64,000 nucleotides of DNA from Apostichopus japonicus. Taxonomy: Eukaryota; Echinodermata; Holothuroidea; Aspidochirotida; Stichopodidae. The notes beneath the pieces are model-generated. The model saw only the letters and a program-made list of their open reading frames with translations, ran no database searches and was not told the origin of the DNA. The first letter of the stretch is position 1. Each line of letters opens with the position of its first letter. Below are positions 1 through 11,110 of this stretch, piece after piece. The stretch spans positions 9,511,501-9,575,500 of the forward strand of contig NC_092568.1 of the NCBI RefSeq assembly GCF_037975245.1. The letters are read 5' to 3'. Both the position numbers and the translations under genes were made by a program.

Positions 1-544
1 ACTTTGTATGGGATATATCAATTAAGCCTAATTGTGCTAAGCAGGTGTAACAGCAAAAGCTGTTTAGTGATGTATTATTAACATGTTTTGCAGAGAAAAA
101 GTTTGCTATGACCTCCTAATCTTTTAACGATTATCAATTCTTATTTTTAATATCATTTTTCTGCATAGTTACCATTACAAAGTATCTGTTTACTTTTGGT
201 ATTCAATTCTCTGACAATTTAACCAAGTCTACGAAATCATTATTCAAAAGTCAAAAAAATATTAAGATACCTTTAAAGATTTTTTTTTCTTTTTTTCATA
301 AAATGAACATCAGACAACAAATATTTATTCTACAAGACAAAAAAAAAGAAGAAATGAAAATGGTGGTCCAACCGCTTTGGTCTTGTACAAGTAGTAATTT
401 CAAATCTTCAAGCTTTTTTTGAAATATTTTCTTCATTGTTTGAAGTATCAAAGGCTAGAGGAAATTGACAGAAGTTCAAGCTCAACAAAGTCTGGATTCT
501 ACTCCAGAAAAGAGGATGATAGTTGATACAAACTTTTCTTGCAG

Positions 545-663
545 GTCAGCCAATGGCACTGTCCAATCCACATTTTCTCGACGGTGACCCGATTCTTTAC
601 GAAGCGATTGACGGCCTGAGTCCAAACAAGGACGACCACGAAAGCTACCTGGCAATGGAAGAG
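545..663 (+). CDS. Exon of CD36-like gene 1 (119 nt)
   Basis: The acceptor TTGCAG ends at 544. The exon starts with GT completing a glycine codon and reads GQPMALSNPHF..., ending on a whole codon before GTATTA. Length and phase equal exon 8 of the downstream paralogue. Confidence 0.9.
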
Positions 664-3600
664 GTATTAATGAAGAAGTTCATTTTAAATGATCACTTTT
701 AAGTCTTATTTTTTTGATGTGACTTTTACATATTTACGTACCCATCTTGTCAAAATAAGAATATGTGGTTAAGACCAGTGGCGGAGCATCCATACAGTCA
801 GGGGGGGCGGATGCCCCCCCTGACGGATTCAAATGGACTGCTGGCGCCCTTTTCAGCTTTTGACCACTTTTTAACTTATTCGCGATTATTTACTTTTTTA
901 TTGCGCTCTCATCTACCTATTGACATTTGTCACATTTTGTTGGCGATGACACCTATTTGTTCTTCGTTTATCTGCAAATTAGCAAGGCCAGGAAAGGGTC
1001 ATTTCCGGCGATGTATGAAGTATCTTTACTCAAAAAATTTCTGTATACGCTCCGCGCCAACCTGTGGTGGCGCTCCGCTTAGATACAGTAGTGTCCAAAG
1101 CGCCCTACAGACCATTCTCGCCCCCTTGACCAATACCCCTTGCTCCGCCACTGGTTAAGACTCTCGTACAATTATGAACGTAGAGCCTTTGAGAGTTATA
1201 CTGTACAACCTTATGGCAATCTGAGAGCAGGGGAAAGTCATCTCATTGAAACTTGGCATGTTTAACCACTTCAGAAATGCCAATAACATTGGGAATAATT
1301 TAATTATTTTGAAATATCTGTTGAAGTGAGATAAGGAGCAAAGGGATGGATGGGGGGGGAGGGGGTGGGGGAATTGGATGAAGCAGATCAAAGAATTTCA
1401 CATTGTGAGAAATATAACATCTTTTAAAGTTTATGGTGCTGGTTAATTTCATTTCTACAGAAGATTTTAAATTGATTTTGTTTTTTCCCTTGCCTGGCTT
1501 TAATAACGTATACATTTTTTCTTTGTTTCTTTTGTATTTGCTTTGCCGTATAGAGAATGGGCATGCCATACGTATTCAAATTAAGACTTCAGATTAATTC
1601 TTTATTGGAACCTGTCGAAGATATCAGGTGAGATTCTCCCTGAGATTTGCATATGTTTTCAGTAATGGATCATTTGTTCCACCTGTACGATATTTATGAA
1701 TTATTGTAAAAAGATGGTTAAAACATCAGAAACTATCAGCCTGTTGAGTTTTCCAAGTTGCAGAGATGTTTGGAATAAAACTATAACTATTCCAACCTTC
1801 TGAGCTATGTATGTATGTATGTGTGTGTGTAAAGTTGTATAGGTGTGTGTGTATGTATGTATTTTATGTTGGTCTTAGTGTGTAAGTGTAAAGTGTCTTA
1901 AAGATCTTAAAGCTGCAGAAACCAACTTGTGATATATCTATATTGTATTTCATAATATGAAACCGAGTTTTTATTTGGTTATATTTTCAGACAAGTTGAG
2001 AATGTATCTAGAGTGTACTTCCCACTGGTGTGGTTTGAGCAAGTAAGTTTCATCATAATTAAAAATGTCGACCTTTCGTTGAATTGGAGCAATTTTTCGG
2101 ACAGGTTCTGACACTGAAATCACATAATAATTTAATTTATTAGCTTGACTTTTCAAGTAATATCATTTCATATAATGAAGTAAAAGGTAATTAAAAAAAA
2201 ATGAAATTTCTTAAATTTAAAAAAACATGAGGGAAATTGTTAATTTCTTGCTTGTTAATCCTTATTCCGTGAAACAAGAACTGTTGTTTTGATTTTGGGA
2301 AGTCCTTGCCTATTTGTGGTCAGAGGTGGAGCTCAGCTGTTCACATGACAATCCACCAATCCCTGTTGGTAGAATCCAAGATTAATTTCATGTTGTAAAG
2401 GAGGGACACACTCCCAACCATCATATTTGATAGAGATAATTGTCGCAAATTTTATATGATTATATTTATTTATTATTTACCAGATTTATATAGCGCTCTT
2501 TTCATGCTTAAGCATGTTCAAGAGCGCTTTACAATGACAACAAAATGACAAAACCCTTAAAATATGAACATGAAAAATAAAATGGATGCAGCTTAAGTAT
2601 TAATATAAAAACATAAATATATATACGAAGGAATAATTTTAAAAACAATATAGATTTACAGTGAAATTCCTAAAAAGAAAAAACAAGATTTAAGTAATTT
2701 TATTTAACAAAATGACAAACCCCCCTTAAAAATACGAATACGAAAAATAAAAAGGACGCAGCTTAGAAAACAAAGCTTGGAAAACAAAGCTTAGAAAAAT
2801 CTTATTCCATTTGGGAAAGCTGAAGACTTGATCAAGTCTAAACATCCAGCCACCTGTTTTTCAGTTTCTTATGTTTTTCATTAATTTCGTTATTTTTTTA
2901 ACATATTTTCATTTTTTTTTGGTAATAAAGATTGGTTTTTATAAAATTCTTAAAAACCTGATGGTGGCATTGGTTAAGGTCAACACTGTTAACATTTGAC
3001 CTGGAAAGACTTTCAGATCCTAACGGCAATATCACGACACAGGTGTACAAAATGACATCTCCCGGACAAGACTTTTGAAAACTAGGATATCCAGCGATCG
3101 GAGCAAGATTTCCCTCTTAATAGCTGTTACGAAACATTTCCCTTCTGTGTCTCCCAGCTCAATAAAAAGTAGACTATGTTCATCTTTTCATTAGTCAAAT
3201 AATCAATTTTCACCCGGACTATCCGTTTCCAAAAGTTTTAGTTCAGAGGTCTATCTCTCTCTTTCTTATCTTCTCTTTGATAATTCCTTTTCTCTCACAG
3301 TCCGTGGAAGTAGATGATACTATCGTTTCATTGTACAAGAAAGGATTTGTGACATCAGAGAAAGTCATGGACGCATTGCAGTGGTTCTTCTTCGCCTGCG
3401 GACTCATCCTAGCGGCCGTCTCGACTTACTGGTTTATACGTTGGTATCGCCGTAGGCAGCTAGCAAAGGTAAAGGAGGGCCAGCGTATATGAAACCAGTG
3501 TGTATTCTTACGGCTGATTATTTCAATTGGTGCTTCCCTAGTGGAAGCTCAAGTGTCGAAGGGACGAAAGGGGCAAAAGTAACGCGTGTCTCGTCCCAAG

Positions 3601-5709
3601 ACGCATCACTTTGGATTATCGTCTCTCTTCTATTAAACTAAGATACCTGTGTGGTAAACAACCATAATTTGCAGTACCCATGATTAGCGAGATATTTATG
3701 TTTTACCCCCCCTTAGTAGAGAAAACATTTTTCTCACAGGATCTTGAAGTTTGCCCAATGACATTATTCCTCATGCTATTTCGGTGGAAATGGTGGCTTG
3801 GCGGCCTATAAAACATTTCCAGAAATGGTCTTCCCTCGAACCCTGAATAGTTTCCCAAACTTCTTTGTATCTAATTGTGACACCACAGACTTATTGAGGC
3901 ACAAAGCTTACAGCAGTTTTATAGTGTATGTGTATCACATTATTCAGTGAACTGACAAACCAACTGTATGTAACAGTTAGAGATCTGTCAATAATGCAAC
4001 AAAAATCAAAATAAATATCTACCAAACTGCTGATTAGTTGTCTTGTTAGGTGGTGAGTCATTTTAACGTATTCAGGAATGGCAAGGGTCAAAGGTCACCA
4101 AGCTGTCATTTTGGGACCAATATTTGAAAAAATTTCACTACTGGAGTATCCCAGGCTATTGATTAAATTCCCCTGTCGTTGCAGTTTGAAAGCTGTTCCA
4201 AATAGGGGGTCATCAAATTTATCGGCACAGTGTAGAGGGTAGCAAACCAAGAGGGCTAAAAAATTGTATGGCTTGGTGGTACACAAACTTTAGCGATGGC
4301 AGCCTTTCACCATCAAACACCAGTGAACGCAAAGATAGTCCCAAAATGTGTAATTATATTCAAAACGAATATTCCATGAACACTGTCAAAGAAATTCTCT
4401 CTCCCTCTCTCTTTCACATGTAATATTTTATTTGTTCTTTCACAAACCCTGTGAAGTTAATATCTTTTTCCAAGCTCTCTGTTGTGGTTTCGCTGGAGGG
4501 TATGTAATAGATTATGTCTACGAGTAGTAGCAAGTCACCCTCAGCATTACGTACATAGTATAAAGATAGATTGTAGGAAAAACGGCAATCACAAAACAAA
4601 ACAAGGAAAGCCTGCAGGAAATAGCGTACACTGATAATGGTCGGTGGGTCGTAATAAGAAGGGGAAATCACTTTTTATTTCCATTTAATCCTAACGAGAT
4701 TAAAAAACCACCATTTACATGGGTTGTGTAATAAATGCATTATGCAACATTTATATTCAATCATTCATGATACAACACTTTTAATAGCCTTGTTTGTGGC
4801 CTCAGAATGAACACAGGTAAAGACAAGAGGTCAAATCAGTCATGGTTGAAGTGATCTAGAGATAAAAGACACTTCCCCCCAACTTAGCTGCACCATGTCA
4901 ATTAAGACAATAGTCTGCAAACTATAGGGTTCAAACCATTTGTGGGTTACAAACAAGTCAGGTGAGGAACTGCGAGATTTTTCATGATGTCAAAACTTTA
5001 CATACAGATATCCCCGGGAAGGATTGGGGGGAGGGGTTGTGGTTTCGGCGACTGAAACGATTAAGTTCATTTTTAGCGTCAAGTCACAATTCCAACTTAG
5101 TATTGATTCTGATGGGTGGGGGAGGGGTGGGTGGGGTTCTGGTAGGTCGTGGCACAGTCGTGAACCTGAACATTTGGGGACTGCCGAGTTGAGATTCCAA
5201 AAATTAATGGTCTTGAGCAAGATACCCAAAGATAAATGGGACTTTAGCAGTTGTATTCAAGCATTTCGTTCAACAGTTCCAAGGTCTTTATATGAATTGA
5301 TGTGCTTCCGCTTTCATCTCCCCCAAGCGTGTTTTAATCACTGTTAAACATAGACAATCATAATCACAGAGAACCCTGAGGCGAATTATTGCGGCCGACA
5401 GTCATATTTATGAAAATTTATGAAAAGTTTAATATATGATGCAGATTTCATAAAAGGAAGCAAAAACCAGCTCTGCTTTCCCTAATTCCTCCTCCCATCA
5501 ACATTGAAGTTTTTTTCCTTCTTTTATGTTTTTCTTCTTCTTCTTCTTCTTCTTCTTCTTCTTTCTGATTATAATAGAACGAAAAAGAACTCAAAGGCAC
5601 CGAAGAAACGGATGTAGAAGTCTTTAAGAAAGCTGATGTATCGGAAGTTGAAAAACAGGAAGATAACCTTGGATTTGAGGAAGAGAGGATGGAAACAGGG
5701 TCAAGTTGA
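545..5709 (+). CDS. CD36 / scavenger receptor class B family protein, 3' part (5' end outside window)
   Basis: Five coding exons join in frame: 545-663, 1554-1627, 1991-2042, 3301-3468 and 5578-5709, each with AG before and GT after. They encode the C-terminal half of a CD36-family receptor: the SNPHFLDGD block, the MGMPYVFKLRLQIN block, the YFPLVWFEQ block, then a C-terminal membrane helix (WFFFACGLILAAVSTYWFI) followed by basic YRRRQ. Family members sit in plasma or lysosomal membranes with two membrane spans and bind lipids, lipoproteins or other ligands. The cytosolic tail from the last exon is long and acidic and ends METGSS. It lacks the acidic-dileucine signal of the neighbouring paralogue, so surface or endosomal location is possible (inference). 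The ectodomain start and first membrane span lie left of the window; 1-544 looks like intron. Exon lengths 119, 74 and 52 equal exons 8-10 of the gene at 19680. Confidence 0.9.
776..1153. mobile_element. hAT-type MITE, family A, with perfect 8-bp target duplication
   Basis: The element begins CAGTGGCGGAGC and ends with its inverse GCTCCGCCACTG. It is flanked on both sides by GTTAAGAC (768-775 and 1154-1161), a perfect 8-bp target duplication as made by hAT transposases. A G-run/C-run hairpin lies near the left end. The subterminal part (GCTCCGCGCCAAC...GTGGTGGCGCTC) is shared with the copies at 17359, 18472 and 40958. It lies in an intron of CD36-like gene 1. The open frame through it is not a gene. 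Confidence 0.93.
1554..1627 (+). CDS. Exon of CD36-like gene 1 (74 nt)
   Basis: Encodes RMGMPYVFKLRLQINSLLEP, a conserved ectodomain block of the CD36 family. It ends with two bases of a split arginine codon before GTGAGA. Confidence 0.9.
1806..1862. repeat. Microsatellite (ATGT)n/(GT)n
   Basis: Interrupted ATGT and GT units in an intron of CD36-like gene 1. Confidence 0.85.
1991..2042 (+). CDS. Exon of CD36-like gene 1 (52 nt)
   Basis: Encodes QVENVSRVYFPLVWFEQ, the conserved FP-hydrophobic-W-F-E block just before the C-terminal juxtamembrane region. Acceptor TTTTCAG, donor GTAAGT. Confidence 0.9.
2465..2800. repeat. Dispersed repeat with AGCGCT palindromic hairpin
   Basis: A hairpin runs 2492-2528: AGCGCTCTT, a central CATGCTT/AAGCATG palindrome, then AAGAGCGCT. 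An A-rich stretch with a loose internal duplication (tgacaaaa...ataaaa...gcagctta) follows. A degraded relative, with GGCTTCAAAGCACTTTACAA, is near 57637-57690. The motif resembles a dispersed repeat common in invertebrate genomes; its class is unknown to me. Confidence 0.6.
3301..3468 (+). CDS. Exon of CD36-like gene 1: C-terminal membrane helix
   Basis: Acceptor TCTCACAG ends at 3300. The exon encodes the juxtamembrane helix and the C-terminal transmembrane segment, then basic YRRRQLAK before donor GTAAAG at 3469. If the donor is skipped, translation stops at 3490-3492 after seven more residues, giving a short-tailed form. Confidence 0.88.
3469..5577. other. Last intron of CD36-like gene 1
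   Basis: About 2.1 kb between GTAAAG and AATAG. I see G-rich runs near 5020-5140 and no recognisable exon, RNA gene or transposon. Small open frames here have no recognisable protein character. Confidence 0.6.
5578..5709 (+). CDS. Terminal exon of CD36-like gene 1: acidic cytosolic tail
   Basis: A (TTC)n tract at 5531-5563 serves as the polypyrimidine tract before acceptor AATAG. The exon encodes 43 Glu/Asp/Lys-rich residues ending METGSS and TGA at 5707-5709. No dileucine or YXX-hydrophobic motif is visible. Assignment rests on frame, splice site and position, since tails are not conserved in the family. Confidence 0.75.
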   Translation, partial: NEKELKGTEETDVEVFKKADVSEVEKQEDNLGFEEERMETGSS

Positions 5710-6949
5710 TTCGTAGTGGATTAACAATGCTGGAAAGCTGTGTATTAAAATTTAATTCATTGTCTAAACCTCAAGGCAGGAAAGTCATTTTATCACTTTT
5801 TTTTTTTTGTTTTTTTTTTTGTGGTTGTTATAATGTGTGTACACTGTAAAGGAACTCTTTTGTGTAAGTCAATGATAATAGTAATAATTATGATAACGAA
5901 CCTAAATGTATGTGAAAAATATTATGAAGCATTATTATAGGCCTAAGGTAATAAGATATGGCTGTTTGGTCAAAACCTGGGAAACAGTACGACCAAAAAT
6001 AGTTTTCTTTTGAGTCATAATATCATATGGTCTGAAAATGTCATTTTGGGATTGTTTGCCTTGCAGGTCCATTCAAATATGATTTGGATACTTTCTGAAA
6101 ATTTCAAATCTGTTTTAAAAGGAAGAAATTAAGGTTTATAGATTGAAAAACCTTTCCTTTACAACTTTGCAGATTTCATTTTATTTTAAGGTAGTTTGAA
6201 GGGTCGCGACTTGGCAAGTCCTGTAAACGACTCGAGCAAGTCTTTTTATTACCTAAGCCAAGCTTACATCATGCAGTTAGTGTGTCGTACTTTGACCATA
6301 TCCAAAAATGACTGTGTTGTTTGTCGCTCAGAGTGAATTGTTTGTTCAAAGATATGGTTGTTTGCTCAAAGTGAATGGTTGCATAACGCAAACAAAATAT
6401 TATTCAGGTTCACTATATCTGCTTGAATCTGAAGTTGTAAAGTATATTGCATAAAGAAGTAATACAGTACTATTAAACAAACATATGGTATTGTCCAAAT
6501 CTGTCTATATATTTGTTTGCTGCAGATAATATGTTGACTTTGCTTTACAACTTATATATATGTACCAATCATCACTACAGTTCGTTAAGTCTCTGCTTCT
6601 GTGCCCCTACAATCCCCCTGCCCCCACCCTGCCCCTCTCCCACTTGTTTCTGTTGTCAAGATTCAGTTCTGAGAATGTTGTGGTCTTCTAACTCGAGGTA
6701 ACTAAAATCTTACTGAATGGCTTAACGTGCTTATTAATAGGGAAAACAATTGTCTCGGCGGTTAAGTGTACCCTTGGGTGAAAACAGTACGTGGCCAATA
6801 TCGGTAAAATATATATATAGTATATATATAGCCAGACACGGCTATGGTTAAGTGATGACCTGTTGGTCTTTAGGCTTTCTTGATCCAAGTTTGAAGAATA
6901 TACCAGGGCAGGAAAAAACCATAGCGGGGCCCAACAAAATCGGTGGCAT

Positions 6950-7310
6950 CAAGGGCGTAGGAACCGGGGGGGGCTGGGGGCGCCAGCCCCCCCAGTGAAA
7001 AATATGGTGTGGCGGAAGTATCATTCCGCCCCCCCGCTTCGCAAGTCAGAAAACCCCTTTTTCATTTCCAAATGAGAAAAAAATCTCATTTGGAGCACCA
7101 AATTGCATCTAAGGCCAGGTGAAAATGCAAAATTATTTACAAAATGGAGTGGGTGTTGAAGTGTGCTATATTGCACCAAATTGCATCTGAGGCCACCTGG
7201 AAATGCAAAAAAATTCCAAAAGGGAGGGGACACCCCTCCCCTTAGACCCCTCCCCCAGGCCGGCCATCAGTCTTCAGCCCCCCACTCAAAGGTACCTTCC
7301 TACGCCACTG
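6950..7310. mobile_element. hAT-like MITE, family B
   Basis: Begins CAAGGGCGTAGGAACC and ends TTCCTACGCCACTG, imperfect terminal inverted repeats of the CAGTGGCGTAGG type. Flanks GGTGGCAT (6942-6949) and GGTAGCAT (7311-7318) match at 7 of 8 positions, as an aged hAT target duplication would. Internally GCACCAAATTGCATCT...GGCCA occurs twice. Copies at 10437 and 51301 share the internal GCAxxAxATTxCATCTAA motif. Confidence 0.85.
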
Positions 7311-8054
7311 GGTAGCATAGATCACTTTTGCCATTGGTTGCTGTTCACATGCAATTTCAGAAAATTGCAGCCTTTTCCCTCCAAAAGTGACCCGGCTACT
7401 GATGACACAAAACGCCTTAATCAGCTAGCTGGTCATTTTGTTTGTGTCCTCTCTGTGCTCTACAATTAGAGTGTCAAACGTTAGATAGATTTCTACAAAG
7501 TATTAAAACCTTCAGTTTACATAAAGCTCTTTTATAACTGGTGTATCATTTGTTCTTCGCTTCTCTCCTTCCTAATCTAATCGCCAATCCCTCCCCCCCC
7601 CCCCCTCCTTCTTGTACTTCAAGCCAATTCCCTCCCCTAGCCTCTCCTTCCCAAACCCCTTAGATTGAGGTCTCTTGAAGTCACCATGGGACTCATCCTA
7701 CCTATTTTCTCTATATAGGGAGCCTTTTGAAATGAATTGTTCATGAAACAATACACGGCTCTTGTTTGGATTTGGTGTATGTTAATTGAAACGGGCTAGT
7801 GGTTTTGCTACATATGTAACTGTTGTTTCCAAGCAATGCTATATAACTCAAGGTGGTTGAACCCTGATTATTGTTAACAATGGTTGTGACAGGATGCTAG
7901 AAACCCTTGACACAGAGGAAGTATTGTTTATCATATACATCCTTATACACAATGTTACTGGTATCATTGAATAGGATATAGCAAAATACTACACAAAAAT
8001 CCTCACATTAACACACAATTGCAGATTACATGCAAAATGCATGTTTTTTACACA

Positions 8055-8300
8055 GAATGTTAAAGGTAGTCAGTATAGACCCCATATTATAGCATGCTAT
8101 AATTGCTAGAAAAATTTTTAAAAAAAGAATGTTCCTGGAGATCTTTACACTCTCCAAATTGTTCTCAGACATTTTTAAGGAACACACAAGATGACTGAAT
8201 ATCCAATTGAGGGAAATTTACTCGAAGGTTGTAATAAAAACAGTTAAAGAATTTTGACCAAAGGTGACTATATTTGAATATCTAGCATATTTGGGGCCAA
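8055..8300. repeat. Dispersed repeat C, copy 1
   Basis: Starts TGTTAAAGGTAGTCAGTATAG and runs to GGGGCCAA. It aligns along its length and in the same orientation with 16695-16922 (shared GTTCTCAGACATTTTTAA and ACAAGATGACTGAAT). No terminal repeats or coding capacity recognised. Confidence 0.8.
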
Positions 8301-8376
8301 TACTTTAAATACAGGCATTATAAGCAGTGGTACTATGAAATTTTTCAAAATTGATAACTGGCTTATAAGAAGTAAT

Positions 8377-8560
8377 ACATACATACATACACACATACAC
8401 ACATACATACATACATACATACATACATACATACACACATACATACATACATACATACACGCATACATACATGCACACATACACACATACATACACACAT
8501 ACATACATACATACACGCATACATACATACATACATACACCCATACATACATACATAAAT
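8377..8560. repeat. Microsatellite (ACAT)n/(ACAC)n
   Basis: About 180 bp of ATAC units with CACA variants. The 4-bp period reads open in all frames as Tyr/Ile/His or Met/Tyr/Val/Cys repeats, which explains several long but meaningless open frames. Confidence 0.95.
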
Positions 8561-8575
8561 ATACTTATTGTGGAT

Positions 8576-8845
8576 TATCATATAGCATGGACACTTCCAG
8601 GTCTATAAATTATATTTTTACTATTTTCTTTCGTGCCCAAACTAGGCCTGTAAAATGCAACGTGTTCTCATCCACACTCTGGAATGTTGCTATTAGTACT
8701 GCCAGTTGAAAAGGTTAAAAGGGTTGCAGTGGCAAATGGCCATAATTTGTGTTTTTAAGTGATCAAAATCAATCCCAGATTGCCAGCTATGGTTTAACTG
8801 TGACTTAAAGTGTAAAAATTGAGAAGAGATACAGTATTAATTTAT
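8576..8845. repeat. Dispersed repeat D, copy 1
   Basis: Contains GCATGGACACTTCCAGGTCT, CACACTCTGGAATGTT and TTTAACTGTGACTTAAAGTG, all found in order in 9925-10175. Same orientation, about 1.35 kb apart. Confidence 0.8.
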
Positions 8846-9217
8846 GAAACTGTTAATGGTGTCTTAAAAAGGAAACAAAAGCAGTTGTTTAATGCCTCTA
8901 ATAGTGCTTAGTATCGATTGTGTGAGTAAACATACAAGCAGAGACATACATAGTTAAATATACTCTATCTACAAGTTGGAGTTTCCGTTAATGGGTATTT
9001 CCAACCATTTCTATGGATGCAATATCCTGACTTTCTTGTTGTCGATGGGAATGGACCTATATCAGTCAATTGCCAAGTATTGCTGACGGTCCCAGGGGGA
9101 CTGAAAATTCCAATATATTTTCTAAAACTTACTCCTTATTTGTCAATTATGAGTCATATCTTATTTCTCTGGTTTTCTCTAATAATATTTTCTTTTGGAG
9201 TAAACGTGGATTTTCGT

Positions 9218-9219
<2 letters not shown>

Positions 9220-9258
<39 letters not shown>
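9220..9258. repeat. (AT)n microsatellite
   Basis: About 19 AT units, followed by a short duplication of TATATAACAAGATTTTTAA. Confidence 0.9.
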
Positions 9259-9259
<1 letters not shown>

Positions 9260-9924
9260 CAAGATTTTTAAACAAGATATATATAACAAGATTTTTAATT
9301 GTACATAAAAAGCTTTTAGAAAGTGTCTTCTAAAAAGATATTGATAAATTATACTCTTATTATGAGTAATACTTGTCAGGTTTGGTAAAATTGCCATAAA
9401 TTAATGAACAAATGTCGAACCTTAATCCATAAAGTGTACAGAAGATAGTTTCATATAATTACATATTGTAAACCATTGCTTAAATTTGCAGGATTTAACT
9501 TGTAAACTTGAGATTGCATTTTGAGGACCAAGGAACAGATTACCTCAACGCCAGATTAACACCCTCCATAAGGAGTCAAATGCTCCCTCCTCTCCCCTCT
9601 GTCCTCCTTGCTCTCACCCTCCCTCTCTCCACCCCTCCCCCTTCCCAACCTTATATCTCCCCTCCTTTTAATTTTGCTGGCAGAACCCAGAAAATAGAAA
9701 GTGTGTCTGGTATGAACCTTTGACCTAGCCTGGCAGCCCCTAGGCAGTTGCCTCATTTGCCAATTTGATAATCCTGCCCCCAGGACTATCCCATCCCCCA
9801 TCCCTTCCCCATTCCTATCCCTCTCGTAACCCCGGCCTCCATTTTACCTTTTGATTAATTGAGATCTATAAAGTATCAGTAAATAATTCAACAGATTTAG
9901 CTAGCTAGTTTTGGCACAGTATTT

Positions 9925-10175
9925 GGCATGCATGGACACATCAAGGTCTGTACATGAAATTTTAACAATTTTTCTTTCTTGTCCCCTATGGTACACTAAA
10001 AATTAAACGTGCCCTCAGCCACACTCTGGAATGTTTTTATTACTGCCAGTTGCAAAGGTTAAAAGCGAACGTTGCAGTGGGAATTTTTTTTTTAAATGAT
10101 CAAAATCTATTCCAGATTTGTAGCTATTGTTTAACTGTGACTTAAAGTGTAAAATGAGAAGAATATACAAGAAAT
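9925..10175. repeat. Dispersed repeat D, copy 2
   Basis: Second copy of the repeat at 8576-8845. The two copies sit either side of an AT microsatellite, so either local duplication or two insertions of one family is possible. Confidence 0.8.
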
Positions 10176-10436
10176 AGAAGGTGGGTGGGGTGGGGGGGGG
10201 GAGGGGTGAGAGGAAGCTATTGTCTACCCAATATATTCCAGTGAGTCACAACCTTTTTCCAGACATTGAAATATTTATCTGCAAGGTTGAATTATCTGTC
10301 GTTTCAGAGCTTGGCTATTCAGAGATTGATTGAGTTACTTATTTTAACATCAAGTCCGCACTCATGGCTAGCTTTCTTGCATCCCGAGCATTGATTCTGT
10401 GGGGTGAGGGTCTGCTGTATGTTGTGGCTCAGTCAT

Positions 10437-10753
10437 CAGTGGTGTCACCTGGGGGGGCACGTGCCCTCCCCAAAAAATTGTTGAAAAAAAGACTCAAACA
10501 AAAACTTTTATCTGTCTCAATTAAAAACATAAATATCGGACAGACTAATCCCGAAAATTCTTGAACATAAAGTTTACTTCAAGTTGCAAAATATAGCACC
10601 ATATTACATCTAATTAATAAGTTCACTTCCTCCCCTTAGACCTCCCCCAGGATAGCATTCACAAATAAACATTTTCCCCCCTAATTAAGTGCTGTTCCCT
10701 CACCCCCTCCCCCCCCTTTTCCCCCAAGATTGAAATGTCTGGCGACGCTACTG
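10437..10753. mobile_element. hAT-like MITE, family B, degraded
   Basis: Left end CAGTGGTGTCACC pairs with right end GGCGACGCTACTG (10 of 13). Flanking octamers TCAGTCAT and TGTGTCAC match only at 5 of 8, so the target duplication is doubtful. The interior shares CAAGTTGCAAAATATAGCACC and CATTCACAAATAAACATT with a partial copy at 10925-11110. Confidence 0.7.
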
Positions 10754-10924
10754 TGTGTCACCATGAAAGAAGGCCCTGGGTCATGGACCAAAGCATTTTG
10801 GAACCACAGGAATAGATCATTTCATTTTACATCCCTTTATTGCTTGGGGTCTGTGGGCTCATCTCCCACATCACCTCCCACATCACCTCCCACATCACCC
10901 CACCCCCCCTCAAAAAAACACACA

Positions 10925-11110
10925 GGATGTGTCAGATTTAATTGTCAACATAAAGTTACTTCAAGTTGCAAAATACAGCACCAGATTACATCTAAGGACC
11001 CTTAATTAATTAAAAATTTCACCTCCTCCCTTAAGACCCCTCCCCAAGGACAGCATTCACAAATAAACATTGTGCCCCCCCCCCCCCCCCAATTAAGTGC
11101 TGTGCCCTCC
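10925..11110. mobile_element. Partial family B hAT-like element
   Basis: Repeats the internal part of 10437-10753 in the same orientation (ACTTCAAGTTGCAAAATACAGC, CATTCACAAATAAACATTG, AATTAAGTGCTGTGCCCTC). Ends are not clear. A triplicated CACATCACCTCC lies just left of it. Confidence 0.65.

Noticed and set aside
763-1158. 131-codon open frame
   Set aside because: It coincides with the hAT MITE and has no transposase similarity.
8268-8709. Several Tyr/Met/Cys/Val or His/Thr/Ile open frames
   Set aside because: Products of the (ACAT)n microsatellite.
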